Source: Propionibacteriaceae bacterium (GTDB taxonomy: Bacteria > Actinomycetota > Actinomycetes > Propionibacteriales > Propionibacteriaceae). Taken from it: a stretch of 44,464 bases of DNA. The position numbers were made by a program, and so were the translations under genes. The DNA lies in contig JAFKJK010000030.1 of assembly GCA_017306015.1 (NCBI GenBank), forward strand, positions 1-44,464, given 5' to 3'. The notes below the pieces were generated by a model, which saw only the letters and a program-made list of their open reading frames with translations, was not told where the DNA came from and made no database searches. Of this stretch, positions 34,029 to 42,100 are shown piece after piece (positions within the stretch are counted from its first letter, which is position 1; each line of letters starts with the position of its first letter).

Positions 34029-35321
34029 TCAGCCGCTCGCCGCGTCCGGGTCGGGCAGGTCGCGCAGTCGCCAGAACGGCCCCCAGACCACCGGGATGAC
34101 CGAGGCCAGGCCGGTGATCGAGCCGATCCAGATGGTCGGCACGGTGCCCAGCAGCTCGCCCAGCCCGCCGGCGGCGAGCGCGGCCAGCGGCATCACGCCC
34201 CACACGCAGAACCGGATGGACGCATTCATCCGGCCGAGCAGCCGTGCCGGCGTGATCCGCTGACGGAAGCTCACCTGGGTGATGTTGTAGAGCAGGACGG
34301 CCCAGCTGGTGAGCATGCCCTCGACCACCAGTACCGGGAACACGAATTCCCGGGGCACCAGGGTCGCAGCCGGCAGGAGCAGCGCCGCCAGCGAGAAGAC
34401 GAGGGACGAGACCGGGATCGCGCGGGCGCCACCGAGCCGGGCGATCACCCGTCCGCTGGTGACCGCGCCGGCCAGGCCGCCCAGCGCCGACAGCGAGAAC
34501 AGCAGGCCCATGGTCGCCGGCGTGAAGCCCAGCACCCGCAGGTACAGGATCGGGACGAGGGTGAACGTCAGCGTGCTGGCCAGGTTGGAGATGCCGGTGG
34601 TCGCCACGATCCGGCGCAGCAGCGGGTGGCCGAACACCCAGCGCAGGCCCTCGGCGACCTCGTGCCGCACCGGCCTGCGGGAGAGCCGGTCCTCTTCGTG
34701 GCCCGCTTCGTGGTCGTGGGTCAGCCGGAGCGCGGCGAACGAACTGAGGTAGGTGCCGACGGTGACGACCACCGCGAACGGCGCACTCACCAGCCCGACC
34801 AGCCAGCCCGCCAGCGCCGGCCCGAACAGGTGCGCCAGTTGGCTGGTCGACTCGAGCTTTCCGTTGGCCTCCGGGATCCGTCCCACCGGCACCAGGGACG
34901 GGATGATGCTCTGGTAGGAGATGTCGAAGAAGACCGTCGCCACGCCCAGCACCAGGGCCACCACGTAGAGCTGCCAGATGTGCAGGACGCCGAGCCACCA
35001 CAGCACCGGGATGGACGCCAGGGCGAAGGCGCGGACGAGATCGGCCCGGATCATCACCGCCCGCTTCCGCATCCGGTCGATCCAGGCGCCGGCGGGCAGC
35101 CCGATCAGCAGGAAGGCGGCCACGCCGGCCGCGTTGAGGACGCCGACCTCTCCGTCCGAGGCGTGCAGCAGCAGCACCGCGATCACCGGCAGCGCCAGGC
35201 CGCTGACCTGCTCGCCCACCTGGCTCAGGGCCTGGCCCGTCCAGAAGGTGACGAAGTTGCGGTCGCGCAGCAGCGGGACGTCCTCGGTTCCAGGCGTGAC
35301 TGATTGGGACACGTCAATCAC
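34029..35321 (-). CDS. MFS transporter (MFS_3/EntS-like efflux family)
   Basis: 430 residues with ~12 membrane segments. The N-terminus (LLRDRNFVTFWTGQALSQVG), the loop WIDRMRKRAVMIRADLVRA and the segment FFDISYQSIIPSLV are typical of DHA3/MFS_3 exporters of macrolides or siderophores. GTG start at 35321, with a second GTG at 35312. It diverges from the winged-helix regulator at 35365, and a perfect palindrome in the 43-bp gap overlaps the likely promoters of both. It is therefore probably repressed by that regulator and released by its exported compound (inference). Confidence 0.9.
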   Translation of the reverse strand: MIDVSQSVTPGTEDVPLLRDRNFVTFWTGQALSQVGEQVSGLALPVIAVLLLHASDGEVGVLNAAGVAAFLLIGLPAGAWIDRMRKRAVMIRADLVRAFALASIPVLWWLGVLHIWQLYVVALVLGVATVFFDISYQSIIPSLVPVGRIPEANGKLESTSQLAHLFGPALAGWLVGLVSAPFAVVVTVGTYLSSFAALRLTHDHEAGHEEDRLSRRPVRHEVAEGLRWVFGHPLLRRIVATTGISNLASTLTFTLVPILYLRVLGFTPATMGLLFSLSALGGLAGAVTSGRVIARLGGARAIPVSSLVFSLAALLLPAATLVPREFVFPVLVVEGMLTSWAVLLYNITQVSFRQRITPARLLGRMNASIRFCVWGVMPLAALAAGGLGELLGTVPTIWIGSITGLASVIPVVWGPFWRLRDLPDPDAASG

Positions 35322-35325
35322 TTTG

Positions 35326-35357
35326 GACTACCGATTGGCATGTGTCAATCGGTAGTC
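35326..35357. promoter_or_regulatory. Perfect 12-bp operator palindrome between MFS and regulator genes
   Basis: GACTACCGATTG (35326-35337) and CAATCGGTAGTC (35346-35357) are exact reverse complements with an 8-base spacer. The dyad starts 5 bp from the MFS start and ends 8 bp before the regulator start. A TTGACA box for the minus strand lies within it (35343-35348). Very likely the binding site of the adjacent winged-helix regulator, controlling both genes. Confidence 0.85.
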
Positions 35358-35364
35358 TGTCGAC

Positions 35365-35931
35365 GTGCAACCGGAGCGATCGGACGCCGTGGATCCCGGC
35401 GAGGCACACGCCACCGCGCTGGCGCGGGCGCTCAGCTCGCCGCTGCGGCTACGGATCCTGCGACTCTGCGCCTTCGACGCGCGGACGAATGCCGAACTCG
35501 CCACGCTGCTGGACGTCAATCCCGCGACGATGCTGCACCACGTCCGCACCCTGGTCCGCACCGGCCTGCTGGCCGCCCAGCCCGAGCGCACCGGGACCCG
35601 CGGCGCCCGCGAGGTGCCCTACCGCGCGACCGGGCTGTCCTGGCACACGCCGGTCCCGGGCATCTCGGTCGTCCTGCTGGAGACGATGCGCCAGCAACTC
35701 CAGGGCGTCGACCCCGAGCAGATCGCCGTCACCTGGCTCGGGCTGCGCCTGAACGCCGAGCACCGCGCCGAGCTGGACGCCCGCGTCCAGGCGCTCGCGA
35801 CGGAGTTCAAGGACCGCGGCCCGGACCCGGACGGCGACGCCTATTCCCTGGTGATGGTCACGCATCCCGATCTCAATCCGTCCCCTCCCGGCGACGACCC
35901 GTCAGCGCGCCGGGCCACTCCCTCCCGATAG
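35365..35931 (+). CDS. ArsR/winged-helix transcriptional regulator
   Basis: 188 residues. The N-terminal ~90 residues form a winged helix: ALARALSSPLRLRILRLCAF, then ARTNAELATLLDVNPATMLHHVRTLV (helix-turn-helix, split here by its two helices ELATLLDVN and TMLHHVRTL) and a wing with REVPYRATG. The C-terminal half is helical and probably a ligand or dimer domain. GTG start at 35365. It diverges from an MFS exporter across a shared perfect palindrome, the classic layout of a local autoregulated repressor. Ligand unknown. Confidence 0.88.
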   Translation: MQPERSDAVDPGEAHATALARALSSPLRLRILRLCAFDARTNAELATLLDVNPATMLHHVRTLVRTGLLAAQPERTGTRGAREVPYRATGLSWHTPVPGISVVLLETMRQQLQGVDPEQIAVTWLGLRLNAEHRAELDARVQALATEFKDRGPDPDGDAYSLVMVTHPDLNPSPPGDDPSARRATPSR

Positions 35932-36058
35932 CGCTCGCCGACTCGGCGCACGCCCCGTGCATGCGGGCTTCTCGGGATCCCGTCGCTCCCGCGCCGGCAT
36001 CGGTTCGTCGTCTAGCATGGCGGGCGTCCGGCCTCAGTAGACGAGCAGAGGAGAAGCG

Positions 36059-36367
36059 ATGTTCGACCCCGGTTCGATGGACCTGTCCAGCCTGCTGGAG
36101 CAGGCCCAGGCGCTGCAGAACCAACTCGAGCAGGCGCAGGCCCAGCTCGCCACCCAGTCCGTCACCGGGACGGCCGGCGGCGGCCTGATCGAGGCCACCG
36201 TGTCCGGCACCGGCGAGCTGCTCGGCCTGGTGATCAAGCCCGAGGCGATCGATCCGTCCGACCCGGAGACGCTCGCCGACCTGATCGTCGCCGCCGTCCG
36301 GGATGCGAACCACCAGGCGATGGCACTGGCGCAGTCGACCATGCCGCAGCTGCCCGAGCTGGGCTGA
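36059..36367 (+). CDS. YbaB/EbfC-family nucleoid-associated protein
   Basis: 102-residue small DNA-binding protein. An N-terminal amphipathic helix (SLLEQAQALQNQLEQAQAQL) precedes a beta region with GGGLIEATVSGTGELLGLVI and DLIVAAVRDANHQA, as in YbaB. GAGGAG is placed 6-11 bases before the ATG. A TAGCAT hexamer at 36013-36018 may be the -10 of its promoter. It is followed by recR 10 bp later, the conserved dnaX-ybaB-recR neighbourhood, although here NUDIX, MFS and regulator genes separate it from dnaX. Confidence 0.94.
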   Translation: MFDPGSMDLSSLLEQAQALQNQLEQAQAQLATQSVTGTAGGGLIEATVSGTGELLGLVIKPEAIDPSDPETLADLIVAAVRDANHQAMALAQSTMPQLPELG

Positions 36368-36377
36368 CCGGCCCTCG

Positions 36378-36974
36378 ATGTACGAAGGCCCGATCCAGAC
36401 CCTCATCGACGAGCTCGGCCGGCTGCCGGGCGTCGGCCCCAAGGGTGCCCAGCGGATCGCGTTCCACATCCTCGCCACCGACCGCGACGACGTGCAGCGG
36501 CTCGCCGCGGCCCTGCGTGAGGTGGTCGAGAAGGTGCACTTCTGCGCCACCTGCTTCAACATCGCCGAGACCGACACCTGCCGAATCTGCGCCGACCCGC
36601 GACGGGACGCCACCGCGATCTGCGTCGTCGAGGAGCCCAAGGACGTCGCCGCGATCGAGCGGACGCACGAGTTCCGCGGTCGCTACCACGTGCTCGGCGG
36701 CGCAATCAGCCCGATCGACAACGTCGGCCCCGCCGACCTGCACATCCGCGAGCTGCTGACCCGGCTGGCCGACAACACGGTCACCGAGGTGATCCTGGCC
36801 ACCGACCCGAACCTCGAAGGCGAGGCCACCGCCACCTACATCTCCCGGCTGCTCGCCGACACCGACGTGATCGTGTCCCGGCTCGCCAGCGGACTGCCGG
36901 TGGGCGGCGACCTGGAGTACGCCGACGAGGTCACCCTCGGCCGGGCCTTCTCCGGCCGCCGCCGGTTGAACTGA
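36378..36974 (+). CDS. recR: Recombination mediator RecR
   Basis: 198 residues, normal length. Helix-hairpin-helix LPGVGPKGAQRIAFHIL near the N-terminus, the four-Cys zinc finger CATCFNIAETDTCRIC, and the Toprim domain with VVEEPKDVAAIE and DPNLEGEATATYI. It works with RecO/RecF to load RecA at gaps. ATG at 36378, 10 bp after ybaB, so co-transcribed. A HAD phosphatase gene starts 2 bp after its stop. Confidence 0.97.
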   Translation: MYEGPIQTLIDELGRLPGVGPKGAQRIAFHILATDRDDVQRLAAALREVVEKVHFCATCFNIAETDTCRICADPRRDATAICVVEEPKDVAAIERTHEFRGRYHVLGGAISPIDNVGPADLHIRELLTRLADNTVTEVILATDPNLEGEATATYISRLLADTDVIVSRLASGLPVGGDLEYADEVTLGRAFSGRRRLN

Positions 36975-36976
36975 CC

Positions 36977-37846
36977 ATGGGCTTCCCCGAACGCGTCCGG
37001 CTGATCGCCACCGACCTCGACGGCACCCTGCTGCGCGACGACAAGACGATCGGACGCCCCGAGGTGGCCGCCCTGCGCGGAGCCGCCGACGCCGGGCTCA
37101 TCCTGGTCGCGACCACGGGACGGCAACCCGGAACCGTGCCGGTCGACCTGCCCGCCTGCGGCGTCCGCTACCTGGTGGCGGCGAACGGAGCGATCGGGGT
37201 CGACCAGGGCACCGGCGAGATCCTGTTCGAGACCGAGATCGACGCGGCAACGGTCGCGGCCATCGCCGCCGTGGTGCGCCGGGTGCTGCCGGAGGGCCGG
37301 CTGTCGGCCGCCCGCGAGCACGGCCGCCACTACGTCGTCGAGCCCGGCTATGCCGAACTCGTCCACCCCGCCGAGCGGGTGCCGTCCGACTACCTGACCG
37401 TCGGGACGGCCGACGACGTGACCAGCGGCCCGACGCTCAAGCTCACCGTCCGCCACCCGGAACTCTCGCCGGAGCAGCTGCTCGAGGTGCTCGGCGCGGC
37501 CGGCCCGCCGGACTGCCAGCTGACCACATCCGGGGCCCCGTTCCTGGAGATCGGCGGGGCCGGGGTGAACAAGGCCAGCGGGCTGGCCCGGCTCGGTGGC
37601 CTGCTCGGAGTGGACGCGTCGGAGGTGATCGCGTTCGGGGACGCCGGCAACGACGTCGAGATGCTGGCGTGGGCGGGGTACGGGGTGGCCATGGGCAACG
37701 CGACCGAGGCCGCGAGGGCCGTCGCCGACCACGTGACGACCGCCAACAACGCGGGTGGGGTGGCGGCCGTGGTCGAAGCACTCCTCGCCGAGCGACGACT
37801 CACCGAGCGGAGGATGGGATGGAAACGACCGGCGACCGCGTCCTGA
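36977..37846 (+). CDS. Cof-type HAD-superfamily phosphatase
   Basis: 289-residue HAD hydrolase with a Cof-type (C2B) cap. Motif I is ATDLDGTLL (nucleophile and acid Asp), motif II TTGRQ, the conserved Lys lies around KLTVRH or the NKASGL segment, and motif IV is AFGDAGNDVEMLAWAGYGVAMGNA (split as GDAGNDVEML and GVAMGNA). These enzymes dephosphorylate sugar phosphates, cofactors or similar small molecules. It starts 2 bp after recR and overlaps the next gene by 28 bp, so these genes are co-transcribed. Confidence 0.92.
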   Translation: MGFPERVRLIATDLDGTLLRDDKTIGRPEVAALRGAADAGLILVATTGRQPGTVPVDLPACGVRYLVAANGAIGVDQGTGEILFETEIDAATVAAIAAVVRRVLPEGRLSAAREHGRHYVVEPGYAELVHPAERVPSDYLTVGTADDVTSGPTLKLTVRHPELSPEQLLEVLGAAGPPDCQLTTSGAPFLEIGGAGVNKASGLARLGGLLGVDASEVIAFGDAGNDVEMLAWAGYGVAMGNATEAARAVADHVTTANNAGGVAAVVEALLAERRLTERRMGWKRPATAS

Positions 37847-38277
37847 CCGGGTGGGCTGCCGAGTGCGCGGAGCACGCGCTGGCCCAGTTCCCCGATTTCG
37901 CCGACCCGCACGCACAAGCCGCGATCGCGGCGGCGCGGGCGTGGGCGTCCGGGTCGGGAACGCTGGACGCCTGCCGCGACGCCGCCGTGGACGCCCAGTT
38001 CGCGGCTCGTGAACTGGCCGAATCGGGCTACCACGCGCACGCGGACGCCGTCCGCTCGGCCGGGAACGCAGCGGCGAGCGCCGACGACGCCGGCCTGGCC
38101 GAGGTCGCAGCCGACTACGCGGTGGAGGCGCTCGGCCGCAACAGCGCGATGTGCGAGCTGCCCGCCAACGTCGGCGCCGAACGACGCTGGCAGTGGACCC
38201 GGCTGCCCGAGCCGCACCGCGGTTCGCTGTTCGCCGAGGAGCCGCCCGAACCGGGGCCGTCCGCCTGCGCACTGTGA
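37819..38277 (+). CDS. Imm-5-like putative immunity-type protein
   Basis: 152-residue Ala-rich helical protein. The pattern WAAECAEHALAQF, DPHAQAAIAAARAWASG, ACRDAAVDAQFAARE, then AVRSAGNAAASA and EVAADYAVEALG is that of proteins named Imm-5-like putative immunity proteins in actinobacteria. GGAGG lies 6-10 bases before the ATG at 37819, inside the end of the HAD gene (28-bp overlap). No toxin gene is nearby, so a true immunity role is unsupported here; the name is a family label. Confidence 0.72.
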   Translation: METTGDRVLTGWAAECAEHALAQFPDFADPHAQAAIAAARAWASGSGTLDACRDAAVDAQFAARELAESGYHAHADAVRSAGNAAASADDAGLAEVAADYAVEALGRNSAMCELPANVGAERRWQWTRLPEPHRGSLFAEEPPEPGPSACAL

Positions 38278-38352
38278 CTGATCTGGCCGAATTCACAGCG
38301 GCGGCACAGAGACCGGGGTCACCATGGAGTGCCAGGACCCAAGGAGGTACAC

Positions 38353-38718
38353 ATGCGACACGGACCAATGGGTGGAATGGGCGGAGGCGGCCTGTTCTTC
38401 GGCGTGGCCGGCTTCATCTTCACCCTGCTGGTGATCGGCCTGATCACGGCACTCGTCGTGTTCCTGGTCAAGCGCAGCAAGCACGGCCCCGGCCCGCACC
38501 CGCATCGCGGGCGTCCACCGTTCGCGCCGTTCCTGCCGCCCGCACTCCAGCTGCTGGACGAGCGACTGGCCCGGGGCGAGATCGACGTGCCGGACTACCT
38601 CGAGCGCAAGGCGGCAATGCTGGGCGAGCACCCGCGTCCGACCGAGTGGACGGCCGGCTCGTCGGCGCCCGGACCGGAAGGCCCACCCGCGCCCGCCAGC
38701 GACGACCCCGGCTTGTAG
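38353..38718 (+). CDS. SHOCT-domain membrane protein
   Basis: 121 residues. A Gly/Met-rich start is followed by one membrane helix (FFGVAGFIFTLLVIGLITAL, about 15-36) with basic residues after it, a Pro/His-rich linker, and a SHOCT motif (LQLLDERLARGEIDVPDYLERKAAML, visible as LDERLARGEI and YLERKAAML, about 69-92). SHOCT domains are short C-terminal oligomerisation modules of uncertain function. A perfect AAGGAGGT lies at 38341-38348, 4 bases before the ATG. Independent of ileS, which has its own leader. Confidence 0.85.
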   Translation: MRHGPMGGMGGGGLFFGVAGFIFTLLVIGLITALVVFLVKRSKHGPGPHPHRGRPPFAPFLPPALQLLDERLARGEIDVPDYLERKAAMLGEHPRPTEWTAGSSAPGPEGPPAPASDDPGL

Positions 38719-38770
38719 CCCCGCTCGGCGGCGACGCCCCAACCCAGCCGACGGCGCCGATCTCGATGCA

Positions 38771-38933
38771 TCCGCCGTTGCTGTCGTTATCGACCAGTGA
38801 CGAACCCGTCCGGCTGGCCGTTCCTCCGTTCCTGTCGTTATCGGGCCCCGTTGAGGCCTGAGAACTGCAGGAACGGCGGAACGCTCAGTTCGGTGCGGTC
38901 GTACCACCTCCATAACGACAGGAACAGCGGAAG
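38771..38933. repeat. Dispersed 21-bp repeat copies (two direct, one inverted, one partial)
   Basis: CCGCCGTTGCTGTCGTTATC (38772-38791) and CCTCCGTTCCTGTCGTTATC (38823-38842) are direct copies; 38911-38933 is an inverted copy (CATAACGACAGGAACAGCGG), and 38868-38880 is an inverted partial copy. The copies can pair into a large stem. They precede the ileS promoter and T-box. Unrelated in sequence to the GGGGACAG family. Confidence 0.75.
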
Positions 38934-38934
38934 C

Positions 38935-38962
38935 TTGGCCACCGGTCGTCGTCGCGTACACT
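38935..38962 (+). promoter_or_regulatory. Candidate ileS promoter
   Basis: TTGGCC (38935-38940) and TACACT (38957-38962) are separated by 16 bp and lie just upstream of the T-box stem I, giving a predicted transcript start near 38969. Fits a sigma-70-type promoter; by-eye call. Confidence 0.5.
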
Positions 38963-38979
38963 CTTTCCTCGTCCGCAAG

Positions 38980-39146
38980 GCACTGATGGGGCCATCACCC
39001 CGGAGCCGCCGGAAGAACGGGGCTATCCGCCCTCACTAGAACCGGCAGCGGGCGAGCAACGAAGTGGGACGCGTACGCGTCCAAGAAGGGTGGTACCGCG
39101 GGGCGCGCGCCTCGTCCCTTCGTCCCGGTTGTGACCAGACGAAGGA
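38980..39146 (+). promoter_or_regulatory. Translational T-box riboswitch of ileS, ultrashort stem I
   Basis: The T-box core AAGGGTGGTACCGCG is at 39086-39100; TGGT matches the tRNA-Ile discriminator A plus CCA end. Stem I is a tiny hairpin GGGG (38988-38991)/CCCC (38998-39001) with the isoleucine specifier ATC (38994-38996) in its loop. A GGACGCG/CGCGTCC hairpin (stem III) lies at 39066-39082. The antisequestrator pairs AAGGG (39086-39090) with CCCTT (39116-39120). The alternative sequestrator pairs CCTTCGTC (39117-39124) with GACGAAGG (39138-39145), hiding the ileS ribosome binding site. Uncharged tRNA-Ile should therefore turn translation on. Confidence 0.92.
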
Positions 39147-39152
39147 AGAGCG

Positions 39153-42100
39153 ATGACCACCGACTGCGCCGCCGCACGCCGCTACCGTCCGGTACCGGCC
39201 AGCATCGACCTGCCCGCGGCCGAGCGCGAGATCCTCGACTTCTGGGACGCCAACGACACCTTCGCCGCCTCCCTCGAACGCACCAGCGGCGGCGCTCCGT
39301 GGACCTTCTACGAGGGCCCGCCCACCGCCAACGGCATGCCCGGCACCCACCACATCGAGGCCCGGGTCTTCAAGGACGTCTTCCCCCGGTTCAAGACCAT
39401 GCAGGGCTTCCACGTCGACCGCAAAGCCGGCTGGGACTGCCACGGCCTGCCCGTGGAACTCGCCGTCGAGAAGGAGCTCGGCTTCAACGGCAAGCCCGAC
39501 ATCGAGGCGTACGGCGTCGAGGCGTTCAACGCCCGGTGCCGCGAGTCGGTCTCCCGGCACGTGGACGCGTTCACCGAACTCACCCGCCGGATGGGCTACT
39601 GGGTGAACCTCGACGAGGCCTACTGGACGATGAGCCCCGACTTCGTCGAATCGGTGTGGTGGGCGCTGAAGCAGATCCACTCCAAGGGCCTGCTCGTCGA
39701 GGACTACCGCGTCGCGCCGTACTGCCCGCGCTGCGGCACGACCCTGAGCGACCACGAACTGGCCCAGGGCTACGAGGATGTCGTCGACCAGTCGGTCTAC
39801 GTCCGCTTCCCGCTGACCTCCGGGCCGCTGGCCGGCAAGGCGTCCCTGCTGATCTGGACGACCACGCCCTGGACGCTCGTCTCCAACACCGCCGCGGCGG
39901 TCGGCCCCGACATCACCTACGTGGTGGCGACGAGGGACGAGCCGGGCGGGGAATCGCTGGTGCTGGCCGAGGCCCTGGCCGAGAAGGTGCTGGGCGACGG
40001 CTGGGCGCTGGGCGAGACCTTCACCGGGTCGCAGATGGAGTTCTGGAGCTACGCGCGTCCCCTCGAACTGGTGGAGTTCCCCGACGTGGTCGGGGGCACC
40101 CACCAGGTGCTGCTGGCCGACTTCGTCACGACAGAGGACGGCACCGGCGTGGTCCACGAGGCCCCGGCGTTCGGCGAGGTCGACCTGGAACTGTGCCGGG
40201 CCTACGGGCTGCCGCTGGTGAACCCGATCCGACCGGACGGGACCTTCGAGCCGGACCTCGATCTGGTCGGCGGCCTGTTCTTCAAGACCGCGGACGCCGT
40301 CATCATCGACGACCTCACCGAGCGCGGGCTGATGTTCCGCGTCCAGCCCTACGAGCACTCGTATCCGCACTGCTGGCGCTGCCACACCACCTTGCTGTAC
40401 TACGCGCAGCCGAGCTGGTACATCCGCACCACGGCGATCAAGGACGCCCTGCTGCGCGAGAACGAGGCCACCAACTGGTACCCCGAGCACATCAAGCACG
40501 GCCGCTACGGCGACTGGCTGGACAACAACATCGACTGGGCGCTGTCCCGCTCCCGCTACTGGGGGACGCCGCTGCCGATCTGGCGCTGCCCGGCGGGGCA
40601 CCAGACCTGCGTCGGCTCGCGCGCGGAGCTCTCCGAGCTGACCGGACGCGACTACTCCGGCCTCGACCCGCACCGTCCGTTCGTCGACGACGTGGCGTTC
40701 GCCTGCCCGCAGTGCCGGCAGACCGCGCACCGCGTCCCGGAGGTCATCGACGCGTGGTTCGACTCCGGCTCGATGCCGTTCGCCCAGTGGGGCTACCCGT
40801 GGGTGGACGGCTCCAAGGACGCGTTCGCGGCCGCCTACCCGGCCGACTTCATCTGCGAGGCGATCGACCAGACCCGCGGCTGGTTCTACTCGCTGATGGC
40901 GATCGGGACGCTGGTCTTCGACGAGTCGAGTTACCGGAACGTGCTCTGCCTGGGCCACATCCTGGCCGAGGACGGCCGCAAGATGAGCAAGCACCTGGGC
41001 AACATCCTGGAGCCGATCCCGCTGATGGACACCCACGGTGCGGACGCCGTCCGCTGGTTCATGGCGGCCGGTGGCTCGCCCTGGGCGTCCCGGCGGGTCG
41101 GCCACCAGAGCATCCAGGAGACCGTCCGCAAGGTGCTGCTGACGTACCTGAACACGGTCAGCTTCCAGACCCTCTACGCCGGCGCCAACGACTGGACCCC
41201 CGCCCTGAACCATGGGGACAGGTACTTCGGTTCACCGGAGGCCGCCGCAGACGCCACCCTGAGCGACGTGAACGACGGGGACAGGTACTTCGGTTCACCG
41301 GAGGCCGCCGCAGACGCCACCCTGAACGACGGGGACAGGTACTCCGGTTCACCGGTGAACGAAAGTACCTGTCCCCACGGTTCAGCGGACCACGTGCTCG
41401 ACCGGTGGTTGGTCAGCGCCCGGAACGAGCTCGTCCGCGACGTCACCGCCGCACTGGAGGACTTCGACACCCAGCGGGCTGGTGCCTTGCTCACCGACTT
41501 CGTCGACGACCTGTCCAACTGGTACGTCCGGCGGTCGCGGCGGCGCTTCTGGGAGGGTCAGCACGGCGCCCTGCAGACCCTGCACGACACGCTGAACGTC
41601 GTCACCCGGCTGATGGCCCCGCTGGCCCCGTTCCTGACCGAGCGGGTCTGGCAGGACCTGTTCGTGACCACCGACCCCGACGCGCCCGCTTCGGTCCACC
41701 TGACCTCCTGGCCGATCGCGGACGAGGACGTCATCGACGCGCACCTGGACGCGTCCATGAAGCTCGCCCGGCGACTCGTCGAACTGGGACGCTCCGCACG
41801 GGCCGAGGCGAAGGTGAAGACCCGCCAGCCCCTGAAGCGGGCGCTGGTGCCGTCGGTCGCCTTCGCGGAGCTGGACGCGGAGTTGCGCGCCGAGATCGCC
41901 GCCGAGCTGAACGTGACCGCCGTGGAGAGCTTCGCGTCCGCGGGCGACCTGGTCGACTACTCGGCGAAGGGCAACTTCCGTGCCCTGGGTAAGCGGTTCG
42001 CCCAGCAGACCCCGGTCGTTGCCAGCGCGATCGCGGCCGCCGACGCTGCCTGGCTGGCCACCACCCTGGCAGCGGACGGACGGGCGACGATCTCCGTCCC

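Noticed and set aside
37819..38277. Toxin-immunity module
   Set aside because: Only the Imm-5-like protein is present; no toxin or secretion gene is adjacent, and it sits in a housekeeping transcript.
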